This document shows positions 48,909-57,199 of a DNA stretch of 64,000 nucleotides, in pieces. Location: assembly GCF_042657365.1 (NCBI RefSeq), contig NZ_JBHSKT010000006.1:220095-284094 (forward strand). The letters run 5' to 3'. Numbering within the stretch: position 1 is the first letter of the stretch; each line of letters begins with the position of its first letter. The position numbers were made by a program, and so were the translations under genes. The notes beneath the pieces are model-generated. The model saw nothing but the letters and a program-made list of their open reading frames with translations, was not told the DNA's origin and made no database searches. The DNA comes from Adhaeribacter_A terreus. GTDB taxonomy: Bacteria; Bacteroidota; Bacteroidia; Cytophagales; Hymenobacteraceae.

Positions 48909-49880
48909 ATGGAAGCAGAAGCGAAAGAAGCCCGAATCATACCCGTAAACGTCAATAATTTTGTACGGGCTGAAACCGACAGGTATTTCTTAAGCAAAGT
49001 AAAGCAGGGTGGTTTCGGAAAGTTGATCCATGAACGACAAATGACGGACGTTGATAAGCAAACGGTGGTACGCATGAACCGCGATACACTCTATTCTTCA
49101 GGCGTATTCGATCTTCAGGCTGGCCCGTTAAAAATTACGCTCCCGGATGCCGGTAAACGGTTTTTGTCCATGCAAATTATTTCCCAGGATCATTTCACCA
49201 TTGAAGTAGTTTACAAACCGGGTTCCTATAATTATCCCCAAGAGAAAGTAGGCACGCGCTACGTTTTCATCGTTATCCGTACTTTGGCTAACCCTGAAAA
49301 CCATGTTGATCTGGAAGCTGCCCATCAGGTTCAAAACGCTATTAAAGTTGAGCAAAAAAGTGCCGGTACTTTTGAAATTCCGGACTGGGATCTGGTTTCA
49401 CAGGGTAAGATACGCGACGCCTTAGCCGTACTGGGTTCATTTGGAGAAATTCCTGACAAGTTTGGCACCCGGGAAGAAATTAATCCTGTGCATCATCTCA
49501 TCGGAACAGCCATTGGCTGGGGCGGAAACCCGAATTATGCAGCTATGTATTTCAGCGTTTATCCGGATCAGAATGAACCCCTTAAAGCTTATACGTTAAC
49601 CGTAAAAGAAGTGCCTGTAGATGGGTTCTGGTCGGTGAGTGTTTATAATAGCAAAGGCTTTTTCGAAAAAAATGACCTGAATGCTTATACTTTAAATAAC
49701 CTTACTGCCAAACCAAACCCGGACGGATCTATCACCATTCGTTTCGGAAACTGTGAAATAGGAGCAGACAATTGCCTTCCTGTTATGCCAGGCTGGAACT
49801 ACACGGTTCGCTTGTATCGGCCCCGCAAAGAACTTCTGGAAGGAATGTGGCAATTCCCGGAAATTCAACCGGTAGATTAA
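48909..49880 (+). CDS. DUF1254/DUF1214 domain protein
   Basis: A 323-residue protein of the DUF1254/DUF1214 type. NVNNFVRAETDRYFLSKVKQG leads, then VVRMNRDTLYSSGVFDLQAGPLKITLPDAGKRFLSMQIISQDHFTIEVVYKPG, and the late GFWSVSVYNSKGFFEKNDLNAYTLNN and WNYTVRLYRPRKELLEGMWQFPEI. It lacks the signal peptide that many relatives have. It begins 3 bp after the hydrolase stop, so the two are certainly co-transcribed. A functional link is possible but unproven. It is followed by a terminator. Confidence 0.85.
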   Translation: MEAEAKEARIIPVNVNNFVRAETDRYFLSKVKQGGFGKLIHERQMTDVDKQTVVRMNRDTLYSSGVFDLQAGPLKITLPDAGKRFLSMQIISQDHFTIEVVYKPGSYNYPQEKVGTRYVFIVIRTLANPENHVDLEAAHQVQNAIKVEQKSAGTFEIPDWDLVSQGKIRDALAVLGSFGEIPDKFGTREEINPVHHLIGTAIGWGGNPNYAAMYFSVYPDQNEPLKAYTLTVKEVPVDGFWSVSVYNSKGFFEKNDLNAYTLNNLTAKPNPDGSITIRFGNCEIGADNCLPVMPGWNYTVRLYRPRKELLEGMWQFPEIQPVD

Positions 49881-49933
49881 AATTCAGGGAACAGGATCGC
49901 ATTGTAGCACTTCTGCCAAAATGCAAAGAAAAT

Positions 49934-49970
49934 AAAAAAGGCAGCTCCATTTCTGAAGCTGCCTTTTTGT
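49934..49970. terminator. Bidirectional intrinsic terminator
   Basis: AAAAAAGGCAGCT pairs with AGCTGCCTTTTT around a short loop, between the convergent DUF1254 and ettA genes. The stem sequence is nearly the same as at 45065-45101. Confidence 0.8.
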
Positions 49971-49979
49971 TTTTCTGCT

Positions 49980-50010
49980 AAAAACGCTACCGTTTTCCGT
50001 TAAAAAACTA
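49980..50010 (+). repeat. CGCTAT element overlapping the ettA stop
   Basis: Head AAAAACGCTACCG, arms TTTTCCGTTAAAA, tail AAAAACTA. The CTA is the complement of the TAG stop of ettA (50008-50010). Confidence 0.75.
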
Positions 50011-51672
50011 AACCAGTTTCTTATAGCGGATCCGTTTCGGTTCTACATCGCCGAGGCGTTTCTTTTTGGCTTCTTCGTAGTCGGAGAAGTTACCTTCAAA
50101 CCAAACTACCTGGCTTTCGCCTTCAAACGCCAAAATGTGGGTGGCAATACGGTCCAGGAACCAGCGGTCGTGGGAAATAACTACGGCGCAACCGGCAAAA
50201 TCTTCCAGGGCATCTTCCAGCGCGCGGATCGCGTTCACGTCCAGGTCGTTGGTTGGCTCATCGAGTAAGAGTAAGTTAGCGCCTTGCTTTAAGGTCATGG
50301 CCAAGTGCACGCGGTTACGTTCCCCGCCGGAAAGTACGCCTACTTTTTTCTCCTGATCCGCTCCGGTAAAGTTGAATTTGCTTACGTACGCGCGGGAGTT
50401 GATCGGGCGGCCAGCTAAAAGCATATTTTCCGTTCCGCCGGAAATGGTTTCGAAAACCGATTTATTTGGATCGAGACTTTCGTGCTGCTGATCTACGTAG
50501 GCAACTTCTACGGTTGGGCCCACGGTAATGGTGCCGGCATCCGGTTTTTCGCGGCCGGTAATTAAACGGAACAAAGTAGATTTACCTGCGCCGTTGGGCC
50601 CGATAATTCCTACAATACCCGCCGGCGGCAGGTTGAATGTCAGGTTTTCGAAGAGCAGTTTATCGCCGAAAGATTTGGTCAGGTTTTCTACTTCAATTAC
50701 CTGGTTACCCAAACGCGGACCGTTCGGGATAAACAGTTCTAATTTCTGTTCTTTTTCCTTCACGTCTTCGCTCACCATTTTCTCGTAGCTGCCCAAACGC
50801 GCTTTCGATTTTGCCTGACGCGCTTTCGGGCTCATGCGGGCCCACTCTAATTCGCGCGCTAAGGTTTTCTGGCGTTTACTTTCGGTTTTTTCTTCCTGCG
50901 CTAAACGGTTGCTTTTCTGCTCCAGCCAGCTCGAGTAATTGCCTTTCCACGGAATACCTTCACCTCTATCTAATTCTAAGATCCAGCCGGCCACGTTATC
51001 CAGGAAATAACGATCGTGGGTTACGGCAATTACGGTTCCTTTGTAGTTCTGCAAATGCTGCTCCAGCCACAACACGCTTTCTGCGTCTAAGTGGTTGGTA
51101 GGTTCATCTAAAAGCAAAACGTCCGGTTCCTGTAAAAGCAAACGGCACAAAGCTACGCGGCGTTTTTCTCCCCCGGAAAGGTTGCCAATTATAGCTTCAG
51201 AAGGCGGCGTGCGTAAGGCATCCATCGCGCGTTCCAGTTTGTTATCGAGTTCCCAGGCGCCTAAGTGATCCAGTTTTTCCTGCACTTCGCCTTGGCGCGC
51301 CAGCAACTTATCAAAGTCCGCATTTTCATAGCCGAAAGCTTCGTTTATCTGGTCGAATTCTTTCAGCAAAGCAACCGTTTCGGCCACGCCTTCTTCTATA
51401 ATATCTTTTACCGTTTTGGTTGGGTCCAGCTGCGGCTCCTGCTCCAAATAACCCACGCTGTATTCTTTAGAAGAAGCTACTTCGCCCTGGTACTGCTTAT
51501 CTACGCCGGCAATAATTTTCAGCAAAGAAGACTTACCCGAACCGTTCAGACCTAAAACGCCAATTTTAGCGCCGTAGAAAAAAGAAAGGTAAATGTTCTT
51601 AAGCACTTGTTTTTGAGGCGGGTAGATCTTGCTTACCCCGGCCATCGAAAAAATAATGGTTTCGTTGCTCAT
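50008..51672 (-). CDS. ettA: Energy-dependent translational throttle protein EttA (ABC-F)
   Basis: A 554-residue soluble ABC-F protein that binds the ribosomal E site and gates the first elongation steps by energy state. Two ATPase domains are visible: Walker A GLNGSGKSSLL, signature LSGGEKRRVALCR and DEPTNHLD in the first; GPNGAGKSTLF, LSGGERNRVHLAMT and DEPTNDLD in the second. The arm and linker region ELEWARMSPKARQAKSKARLGSYE between the domains is EttA-typical. It is full length and a single gene. Confidence 0.95.
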   Translation of the reverse strand: MSNETIIFSMAGVSKIYPPQKQVLKNIYLSFFYGAKIGVLGLNGSGKSSLLKIIAGVDKQYQGEVASSKEYSVGYLEQEPQLDPTKTVKDIIEEGVAETVALLKEFDQINEAFGYENADFDKLLARQGEVQEKLDHLGAWELDNKLERAMDALRTPPSEAIIGNLSGGEKRRVALCRLLLQEPDVLLLDEPTNHLDAESVLWLEQHLQNYKGTVIAVTHDRYFLDNVAGWILELDRGEGIPWKGNYSSWLEQKSNRLAQEEKTESKRQKTLARELEWARMSPKARQAKSKARLGSYEKMVSEDVKEKEQKLELFIPNGPRLGNQVIEVENLTKSFGDKLLFENLTFNLPPAGIVGIIGPNGAGKSTLFRLITGREKPDAGTITVGPTVEVAYVDQQHESLDPNKSVFETISGGTENMLLAGRPINSRAYVSKFNFTGADQEKKVGVLSGGERNRVHLAMTLKQGANLLLLDEPTNDLDVNAIRALEDALEDFAGCAVVISHDRWFLDRIATHILAFEGESQVVWFEGNFSDYEEAKKKRLGDVEPKRIRYKKLV

Positions 51673-51713
51673 ATTTTCGTTGTTCGTTTGTCGTTGTTCG
51701 TTATTCAGATCTT

Positions 51714-51809
51714 TGTCCCCCTTTGAAGGGGGGATGATTTTTACGTTATCAGTTCAAAAGAAATTTAGATAAATCTCCTGTCCTCCCCTTATCCCCTCCA
51801 AATGGAGAC
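51714..51809. repeat. Degenerate G/C-rich inverted-repeat element
   Basis: Left arm starts GTCCCCCTTTGAAGGGGGG; right arm ends CCCCTCCAAATGGAGAC. It is a decayed 96 bp relative of the elements at 21561, 43482 and 61426. Confidence 0.55.
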
Positions 51810-51826
51810 TTTCGCAATATGCGTTC

Positions 51827-52021
51827 AAAAAAACGCTATGCTTTCGGGCCTAAAAAGTCAACCTGTCCTTCTACTAATCATTAATCATTATTCATTAATC
51901 ACTAGTTAAAAACGCTATGGTTTTCGGGTAAAAAACCCATTTAAAAGGCTCTGTGGTACATTTCCTGATGCCATTTTTATTTCAGAGTATCTAAAAACGG
52001 CAGCATTCGTATGCAAAAACC
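51827..52021 (+). repeat. Three CGCTAT elements
   Basis: Copies at 51827-51860 (tail AAAAAGTCAACC), 51907-51937 (head AAAAACGCTATGG, arms TTTTCGGGTAAAA), and a degenerate copy at 51992-52021 (head AAAAACGGCAGC). Confidence 0.65.
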
Positions 52022-52153
52022 CGGCGCTATTTATTCCTCATACCCAAATAAAAGGCAAATATCGGAAATTATAATAGGCATTTGGTTATGAAAATAACCG
52101 GAAAATAATAATCTTGTAAAAATTTTATTCTAAACTATATAGCTATCCAGTAA

Positions 52154-53527
52154 ATGGAAAACAACGATCTGTTGGAAGAAGCGAAAAAATTCGGCTTCGT
52201 CCGGGACAACCAGGTGTGGCTCAAGGCTTTCATGGATTATCCGGAAAGAAAAGTGGGCGAGGTTAAAGAGGTGGAAGATGAATCGCTGCAGTATTTTGCG
52301 CACCGGTTCACCCAGTTCCGCGAAAAAGTGGACGGCCTGATCAGCAAGATCAACGAGTCTGAAAACAAGGGTTCGTTCCTGATGAAAGTGCTGCACCTGA
52401 AAGAACAGATCGGCAAGTACGATGCACTCGGCGATTTCGAAGTGCTGCACAAAAAACTGAGCGACGCCGAAAATGAGATCAAAGCCGCCATCAGCCGCAA
52501 CCGCGACAAAAACCTGAGCACCAAAATTGCCATGATCACCGAGGCTGAAGGCCTGCGGGAAAGCATTGACTGGAAACCAACCGCCGAACGCCTGAAAGAG
52601 CTGCGCCAGAACTGGATAAAAACCGGCCCGGTAGAAAAAGCGCTGAACGACGAAATTGAAGAGCGTTTCCGCACCGCGGTAGAGCATTTCTTCAATCGCA
52701 AAAAAGAATTCTTCGAAGATAAACACGCCATGCTGAACCGGACTTTGGATAAATACAAAGCCCTGATCGAGCAATCGGAAACGCTGAAGAATTCGGAAGA
52801 TTTTGAAGGCACTACCAAAAAACTGAAAGACCTGCAAACCCAGTGGAAAGAAGTGGGCGGCGACCTGCCGCGCAAAATGTCTAACGAACTCTGGGCTAAA
52901 TTCCGCGCCGCACATAACTATTTCTTCGAACGTCTGAAAAACCGCATTACCGAAACCAAGGTAGAGAGCAAAGACAAGTTCATGGAAGAAAACCTGAACA
53001 AGAAAAAGCAACTGGTGGTGGAAGCCGAAGCGCTGTTGAAACTGCAGAACATGCAGGAAGCCACTACCAAAGCCAAAGAACTACAGGCCGCCTGGAAAAA
53101 AGTGGGCCCGGCCAAAGGTGCTGAAAGCGATTATACCTGGGAGCGTTTCATGATTGCCTGCGATAAGGTATTTGAAATGAGCAGCCTGGAACATTACATG
53201 CGCAAAAAACCACTTCCGGCCGAAAAAAACACCCTTGCCGACCAGACCCACGCGCGCATAAACGCCCTGAAAGATTTTATTAAATACGATAAGCAGGAAA
53301 TTGAAGTGCTGGAAGGCAACCTGGGTAAACTAAGCCCGATCCCGAACAACGAAACGTTCCGGACAATGCTGCAGGGTAAGATCCGCAATTTCAACCGGAA
53401 AATTACTACCAAAACCGAGCTGATCGATTTCCTGAAGCAACGCCTGAACCCTGAAACATCGGCGGCTAAAACCGAAGTTCCTAGTCCGGAAAATGCTTCT
53501 CAGAACGCTGCTAATTCTCCCGAATAA
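52154..53527 (+). CDS. DUF349 repeat protein
   Basis: A 457-residue helical, highly charged protein built from several DUF349 repeats of about 70 residues. The repeat signature is visible three times: LKELRQNWIKTGPVEKALNDEIEERFRTAVEHFFNRKKEFFEDK, LKDLQTQWKEVGGDLPRKMSNELWAKFRAAHNYFFERLKNRI, and AKELQAAWKKVGPAKGAESDYTWERFMIACDKVFE. The N-terminus has a related degenerate helix set. The C-terminus ends in a low-complexity tail. The role is not established. It may form an operon with the beta-barrel gene 42 bp downstream. Confidence 0.88.
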   Translation: MENNDLLEEAKKFGFVRDNQVWLKAFMDYPERKVGEVKEVEDESLQYFAHRFTQFREKVDGLISKINESENKGSFLMKVLHLKEQIGKYDALGDFEVLHKKLSDAENEIKAAISRNRDKNLSTKIAMITEAEGLRESIDWKPTAERLKELRQNWIKTGPVEKALNDEIEERFRTAVEHFFNRKKEFFEDKHAMLNRTLDKYKALIEQSETLKNSEDFEGTTKKLKDLQTQWKEVGGDLPRKMSNELWAKFRAAHNYFFERLKNRITETKVESKDKFMEENLNKKKQLVVEAEALLKLQNMQEATTKAKELQAAWKKVGPAKGAESDYTWERFMIACDKVFEMSSLEHYMRKKPLPAEKNTLADQTHARINALKDFIKYDKQEIEVLEGNLGKLSPIPNNETFRTMLQGKIRNFNRKITTKTELIDFLKQRLNPETSAAKTEVPSPENASQNAANSPE

Positions 53528-53569
53528 TTCTAAATCTTAAAAAATAAGCCTTTTTCCGATTACACTTCT

Positions 53570-54418
53570 ATGAAATTGAAATCTCTCTTAGCCGGAGCAC
53601 TTTTAAGCTGCGGCTTTCTGTCGGCCAACGCCCAGACTGGCCCGTACCTTGGCATTGTATCTGGTTACAATTCTACCTGGGTTTTAGATCAGAAACTTTT
53701 TGACGATCCAAACTATGATAGCCGCTCAACCTGGAATTCTGCTCCTTTTGGCGCGGTTATCGGTTATAAAGTTAACCCAAGCTCCAGCTTCCAGATAGAG
53801 GTTTTTAAAAACAACATGGGTGCGGAATTCGACATTAAGGGAAGCGATACGTTTGCCGGCGAAAAGAAAACCGTAGGCGAAAAGCGGATAGAACTGAAAT
53901 ATACTTCTGTGCCGATCCTCTATAAATTTACTTCCGGCGAAAAAGTACGTTTCAATTTCCACTTCGGTCCGCAGTTCAATTTCTTAAGCGAAGGTTCGGA
54001 AGTAAACCAGATAAACGAACGCACCACTTTAAACGCCAACCTGAGCAGCACCGATTTTACGGCCGCCGATGTGGCACTGTATGGCGGAGCTCCTGCTTCA
54101 GCAATAGATGTTGAAATTCCAACCAAAAGCGTAGTGCTGGCTGCCGGAACATATAACCGCCCGGATAATATTACTTACGTAAGCGGCAAAAAGGAAAACT
54201 TCAATTCAACGGATATTGGTGCCGCTGTTGGTTTAGGTATGGAAGCTGATATTGTAAGCAATTTATACCTCAGCGCCAATCTGCGGTTTTACTACGGCTT
54301 TAAAGATATTCGGAGTGATAAATGGGTAGAAATGGAAGAAAGCCGTGGATACTACGATTCACGCAACAACGTAACCGGCGGTTTCCAAATTGGCCTGCAT
54401 TACCGTTTCGATCTGTAA
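53570..54418 (+). CDS. Outer-membrane beta-barrel protein (PorT/OmpA-type family)
   Basis: A 282-residue protein with a signal peptide (LLAGALLSCGFLSANAQ). Alternating beta strands follow, typical of an 8- to 10-stranded barrel: TGPYLGIVSGYNSTWVLDQ, FGAVIGYKVNPSSSFQIEVFKNNMGAEF, KRIELKYTSVPILYKFTSGEKVRFNFHFGPQFNF, GAAVGLGMEADIVSNLYLSANLRFYYGFKDIR, and the terminal GGFQIGLHYRFDL ending in an aromatic-containing beta strand. It is a paralogue of the next gene. The stop codon runs into a CGCTAT element and a terminator. Confidence 0.85.
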   Translation: MKLKSLLAGALLSCGFLSANAQTGPYLGIVSGYNSTWVLDQKLFDDPNYDSRSTWNSAPFGAVIGYKVNPSSSFQIEVFKNNMGAEFDIKGSDTFAGEKKTVGEKRIELKYTSVPILYKFTSGEKVRFNFHFGPQFNFLSEGSEVNQINERTTLNANLSSTDFTAADVALYGGAPASAIDVEIPTKSVVLAAGTYNRPDNITYVSGKKENFNSTDIGAAVGLGMEADIVSNLYLSANLRFYYGFKDIRSDKWVEMEESRGYYDSRNNVTGGFQIGLHYRFDL

Positions 54419-54449
54419 AAAACGCTATGCTTTTATGCTCAAAAAGTCC
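54417..54449 (+). repeat. CGCTAT element at a stop codon
   Basis: The TAA stop (54416-54418) runs into head AAAACGCTATGC; tail AAAAAGTCCGG forms the left arm of the terminator. Confidence 0.75.
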
Positions 54450-54475
54450 GGCCCGCAAGCCGGACTTTTTTATGC
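54441..54475 (+). terminator. Intrinsic terminator
   Basis: Perfect 12-bp stem AAAAAGTCCGGC (54441-54452) with GCCGGACTTTTT (54459-54470). Its left arm is the tail of a CGCTAT element, as for hemB. Confidence 0.85.
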
Positions 54476-54478
54476 GGT

Positions 54479-54508
54479 AGTTTTGAAGGCCAAAACCATA
54501 GCGTTTCC
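54479..54508 (-). repeat. CGCTAT element
   Basis: On the minus strand: head GAAACGCTATGG, hairpin TTTTGGCCTTCAAAA. It lies between the two beta-barrel genes. Confidence 0.6.
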
Positions 54509-54595
54509 TGCAAAAAATAAGTCGTTCGTAAACCATTTTACGCCATAGTAGTACCATAGGAATAATTCATTTCCAAAACCTAATTGCGTACAACT

Positions 54596-55375
54596 ATGAA
54601 AAAATATTTACTTTTATTCAGTACATTTTGCTACAGTGCCCTCGGCTTTGCGCAGGCAGATTACACCCCAAGCACCACCAACCGGTTTGAAGTAGGCCTG
54701 AAAGCCGGCATTAATAACACCTGGATCGTAATAGATAACGAACTGCAGAATAACGAGCACCACAACCACCAGTTCATGATAAAACCGTTGGGCGGCGCTT
54801 CTGTTGGCCTTAAATTTACCGAAAGCGCCAGCATTATGCTCGAAGGTTTCTATTCCCGCCAGGGTGCCAAATTCGACCTGACCGATGGCAATGATGGCGG
54901 CAGCAAAATTGGCGAAAAGGAAATAAAACTTGATTATCTGGTGGTTCCTTTGCTCATTAAATACACCGGCGCCGGCGAAACCCGTTTTGCGTTCCAGATA
55001 GGCGGCCAGATGGCTTTCCTGCTCAGCGGTACCGAAGAAAACACTTTCGACAAGAGCGGCACCATAGAAAACAGCTACACCGGCGGTCCGCGCGCTTACA
55101 CCCAGGGCACTTACTTATTAGCCACCACCGATGCCGACAAAGAAACTCCGGAAACCGGCAAATTCAACAAAAAAGATTTTAACGTGGTAGCCGATATTGG
55201 TATGGAACACGAGCTTTCAGAAAATTCTTATTTTTCATTAGGCCTGCGTCTGGCTTATGGCTTTAAAGATATTCGCGCCGAAGAAGTACAAGCCAGCCCG
55301 AACGACCTCGATAAATTTACGCTTCGATACAACGTAACGGGTGGCTTACACGCCGGAATCCACTGGTTTTTATAA
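54596..55375 (+). CDS. Outer-membrane beta-barrel protein, paralogue of the gene at 53570
   Basis: A 259-residue protein with signal peptide MKKYLLLFSTFCYSALGFAQ. A TTG at 54584 is possible, but the ATG at 54596 begins the signal directly. Strands match its neighbour: RFEVGLKAGINNTWIVIDNELQ, KPLGGASVGLKFTESASIMLEGFYSRQGAKFDL, KEIKLDYLVVPLLIKYTGAGETRFAFQIGGQMAFLLSG, GMEHELSENSYFSLGLRLAYGFKDIR, and GGLHAGIHWFL. The pair arose by duplication. No ligand or partner is evident. Confidence 0.85.
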   Translation: MKKYLLLFSTFCYSALGFAQADYTPSTTNRFEVGLKAGINNTWIVIDNELQNNEHHNHQFMIKPLGGASVGLKFTESASIMLEGFYSRQGAKFDLTDGNDGGSKIGEKEIKLDYLVVPLLIKYTGAGETRFAFQIGGQMAFLLSGTEENTFDKSGTIENSYTGGPRAYTQGTYLLATTDADKETPETGKFNKKDFNVVADIGMEHELSENSYFSLGLRLAYGFKDIRAEEVQASPNDLDKFTLRYNVTGGLHAGIHWFL

Positions 55376-55471
55376 AAAGCGGCGTTTTTTTCTACAACAA
55401 CCTAACATTTGTAAACCTTTCTCCGTTGTGAGTTAAAAAAAATCGGCCGGCAGGTTATTTACGCCAATAGG

Positions 55472-55501
55472 TTGGTTTTTTCAAGGAAAATTTTATTTTT
55501 G
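55472..55501 (+). promoter_or_regulatory. Bacteroidota housekeeping promoter for the DUF2795 gene
   Basis: TTG (55472-55474), exactly 19 bp, then TATTTTTG (55494-55501). This is a full match to the phylum consensus TTG-N19-TAnnTTTG. It lies 43 bp upstream of the ATG. Confidence 0.8.
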
Positions 55502-55544
55502 CAAACCATTTTTAAACCCCGATATTCATTTAAACCGAATTACT

Positions 55545-55766
55545 ATGTATTGGACACTGGAACTTGCCTCCTACCTGGAAGATGCGCCTTGGCCGGCCAC
55601 AAAAGACGAGCTGATCGACTACTCAATTCGCTCCGGCGCCCCAATGGAAGTGGTAGAAAACCTGCAGGCCCTGGAAGACGATGGTCAGCCATATGAAAAC
55701 ATTGAAGAGATCTGGCCGGATTATCCTACCAAAGAAGACTTCATGTTCAACGAAGACGAATACTAA
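55545..55766 (+). CDS. DUF2795 domain protein
   Basis: A 73-residue acidic protein: MYWTLELASYLEDAPWPATKDELIDYSIRSGAPMEVVENLQALEDDGQPYENIEEIWPDYPTKEDFMFNEDEY. The PxxVxxNLQxLEDxxxxYxxxxEIWPDYPTKEDF text is nearly invariant in Bacteroidota. It is a highly expressed type of small protein by its strong promoter and very high conservation, but of unknown role. The gene is alone. Confidence 0.9.
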   Translation: MYWTLELASYLEDAPWPATKDELIDYSIRSGAPMEVVENLQALEDDGQPYENIEEIWPDYPTKEDFMFNEDEY

Positions 55767-55773
55767 TATTTTC

Positions 55774-55857
55774 AATTAGAAATTATGAATTAGAAATTAG
55801 GAATTGCTTTTTCTGAACAGTTTTCATTTCTAATTTCTAATTTTGAATTTCTAATTA
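55774..55857. repeat. AATTAGAAATTAG inverted repeat
   Basis: ATTAGAAATTATGAATTAGA-type sequence (55774-55804) is mirrored by CTAATTTCTAATTTTGAATT-type sequence (55825-55857). It is an imperfect palindrome of about 30 bp arms, directly upstream of the ABC gene. Confidence 0.6.
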
Positions 55858-55865
55858 AGAAAGCA

Positions 55866-56579
55866 TTGATTTTAGAAGTAAAAGATCTGGTTGCGGGTTA
55901 TGAGCAGAAGCTTATCCGCAACCTTTTTTTTTCTGTTCCCGAACCGGCGTTTGTTGCCATAATCGGCCATAACGGCTGCGGCAAAAGCACGTTCTTCAAA
56001 ACCTTTATCCAGCAAATCGATTATTCCGGTTCTATCTCCATAAAAGGCCAGGATATAAAGAAAATCCCTAATCCGGCTGCGCAAGGAATTCTGGCTCATT
56101 TACCGCAAAAAAACGTGGTTACCTTCCCGGTAAAAGTAAAAGACCTGGTAGTAATGGGCGCATACCGCAAAAAAAGCTTCTTCGAAAATTACACCCAGGA
56201 AGATTACGAAACGGTACGCTTTTTACTCGAAAAACTCCAGATCAGCCACCTCGCCGAACGCAATTTCCCCGACCTGAGCGGCGGCGAACAACAAATGGTC
56301 TGGCTAGCCCAACTCATGCTTCAGGATGCTCAATTGTGTCTCTTGGACGAACCCACCCAACAGCTGGACGTGTACCATAAAAAGAAAGTGTTCAAACTTT
56401 TAGCCAGTTGGGTGCAGGAAAACCATAAAACCGTGCTCTGCATCACCCACGATCTGCACAACCTGCATTTCATGCCCGGCTACCTACTCAACCTCTCCAA
56501 ACCAAACCCGCAATTAGAAATCATTTCAACAGAAACAGTAGCCCAAAACCGCGAATTCCTGGAAAGCGCGCCGTTTTAG
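55866..56579 (+). CDS. ABC transporter ATP-binding protein, orphan
   Basis: A 237-residue ABC ATPase. Walker A is GHNGCGKST, the signature is LSGGEQQMVWLAQLMLQ, Walker B is LCLLDEPTQQLD, and the H-loop is CITHDLH. Overall it is like the FecE/ZnuC metal- or siderophore-import ATPases (LKDLV..GAYRKKSFF insertion). The start must be TTG at 55866, since MILEVKDLVAGYE is the normal N-terminus and no ATG is near. No permease or binding protein gene is adjacent, so its partners must be elsewhere or it is relict. Confidence 0.85.
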   Translation: MILEVKDLVAGYEQKLIRNLFFSVPEPAFVAIIGHNGCGKSTFFKTFIQQIDYSGSISIKGQDIKKIPNPAAQGILAHLPQKNVVTFPVKVKDLVVMGAYRKKSFFENYTQEDYETVRFLLEKLQISHLAERNFPDLSGGEQQMVWLAQLMLQDAQLCLLDEPTQQLDVYHKKKVFKLLASWVQENHKTVLCITHDLHNLHFMPGYLLNLSKPNPQLEIISTETVAQNREFLESAPF

Positions 56580-56656
56580 AAATGGTTGAATTGTTGAATT
56601 CAGAATTAAATTCAACCACCCCAACCCCTCCTTGAAAAGGCGGGGAGCATTCGCTC

Positions 56657-56707
56657 TTCCAGACATCTGTGTCTGGAAGCAATCTGCCAGGGGACATCTG
56701 TGTCCCC
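56657..56707. repeat. Two adjacent hairpins with an ACATCTGTGT core
   Basis: TTCCAGACATCTGTGTCTGG plus AA (56657-56678) and GGGGACATCTGTGTCCCC (56690-56707) are both perfect hairpins with the same TCTG loop and ACA/TGT stem top, but different stem bases. Confidence 0.7.
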
Positions 56708-56950
56708 GTATCCAACCACACGGACAAGGATGTCGGCAGCAGGTTTAGTTTCGGACAAAAATGTCCAAAACAGCAATTTTTTTTTAATTCAATCTCTTAA
56801 ATTGACAGCATTGCCCCAAGCCCACCTTGATAAGGAGAGGAGCTTTGAATCCGTCAGCTAAAGCAGACGGCAATGAATTTTGTCTGAATCAGAATTAATA
56901 GAATTTTAGAATTTTCAGAATTCCTTATTTATCAAATATCCACGCATATC

Positions 56951-57163
56951 GCCAGCGCAGCGTATCCTGAAAATCACGTTATGAAAGAAACTAAAATAAA
57001 AGAAAGCTGACTACGAAGTCAACCGACACCAGTTTCTGTTCCAAAGACTTTGGAGGAATACGGTGCCTTCGCAGAAGGCAGGCCGCCTGAGGCCAGTTTG
57101 CCTCCAAAGGCTTTGGAGCAGAAACGAAGCCTCCCGGCTTGAGGGAGAAAGCTAACGATGAAA
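56951..57163. repeat. 210 bp structured repeat, copy C
   Basis: Starts GCCAGCGCAGCG and ends near AACGATGAAAG. Closing stem GTTTCTG/CAGAAAC is extended by TCCAAAG/CTTTGGA. Inner hairpins are GCCTTC/GAAGGC and GGCC-GCCTGA-GGCC, unrelated in sequence to those of copies A and B. CTCCCGGCTTGAGGGAGA follows the stem. Confidence 0.75.
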
Positions 57164-57199
57164 GAAAAAAGTTATTAATTTATAGCTGAAGCCAGCTAT

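Larger units (their letters stand above)
51673..52153. other. Gene-free region between ettA and the DUF349 gene
   Basis: No gene is supported. It holds a degenerate G/C-rich inverted-repeat element (51714-51809) and three CGCTAT elements, then an AT-rich stretch of about 130 bp before the DUF349 start that probably contains its promoter; no consensus match is clear. Confidence 0.6.

Noticed and set aside
52130..53011. 293-codon minus-strand open frame
   Set aside because: It is antisense to the DUF349 gene. Its phenylalanine-rich translation is the mirror of charged helical repeats.
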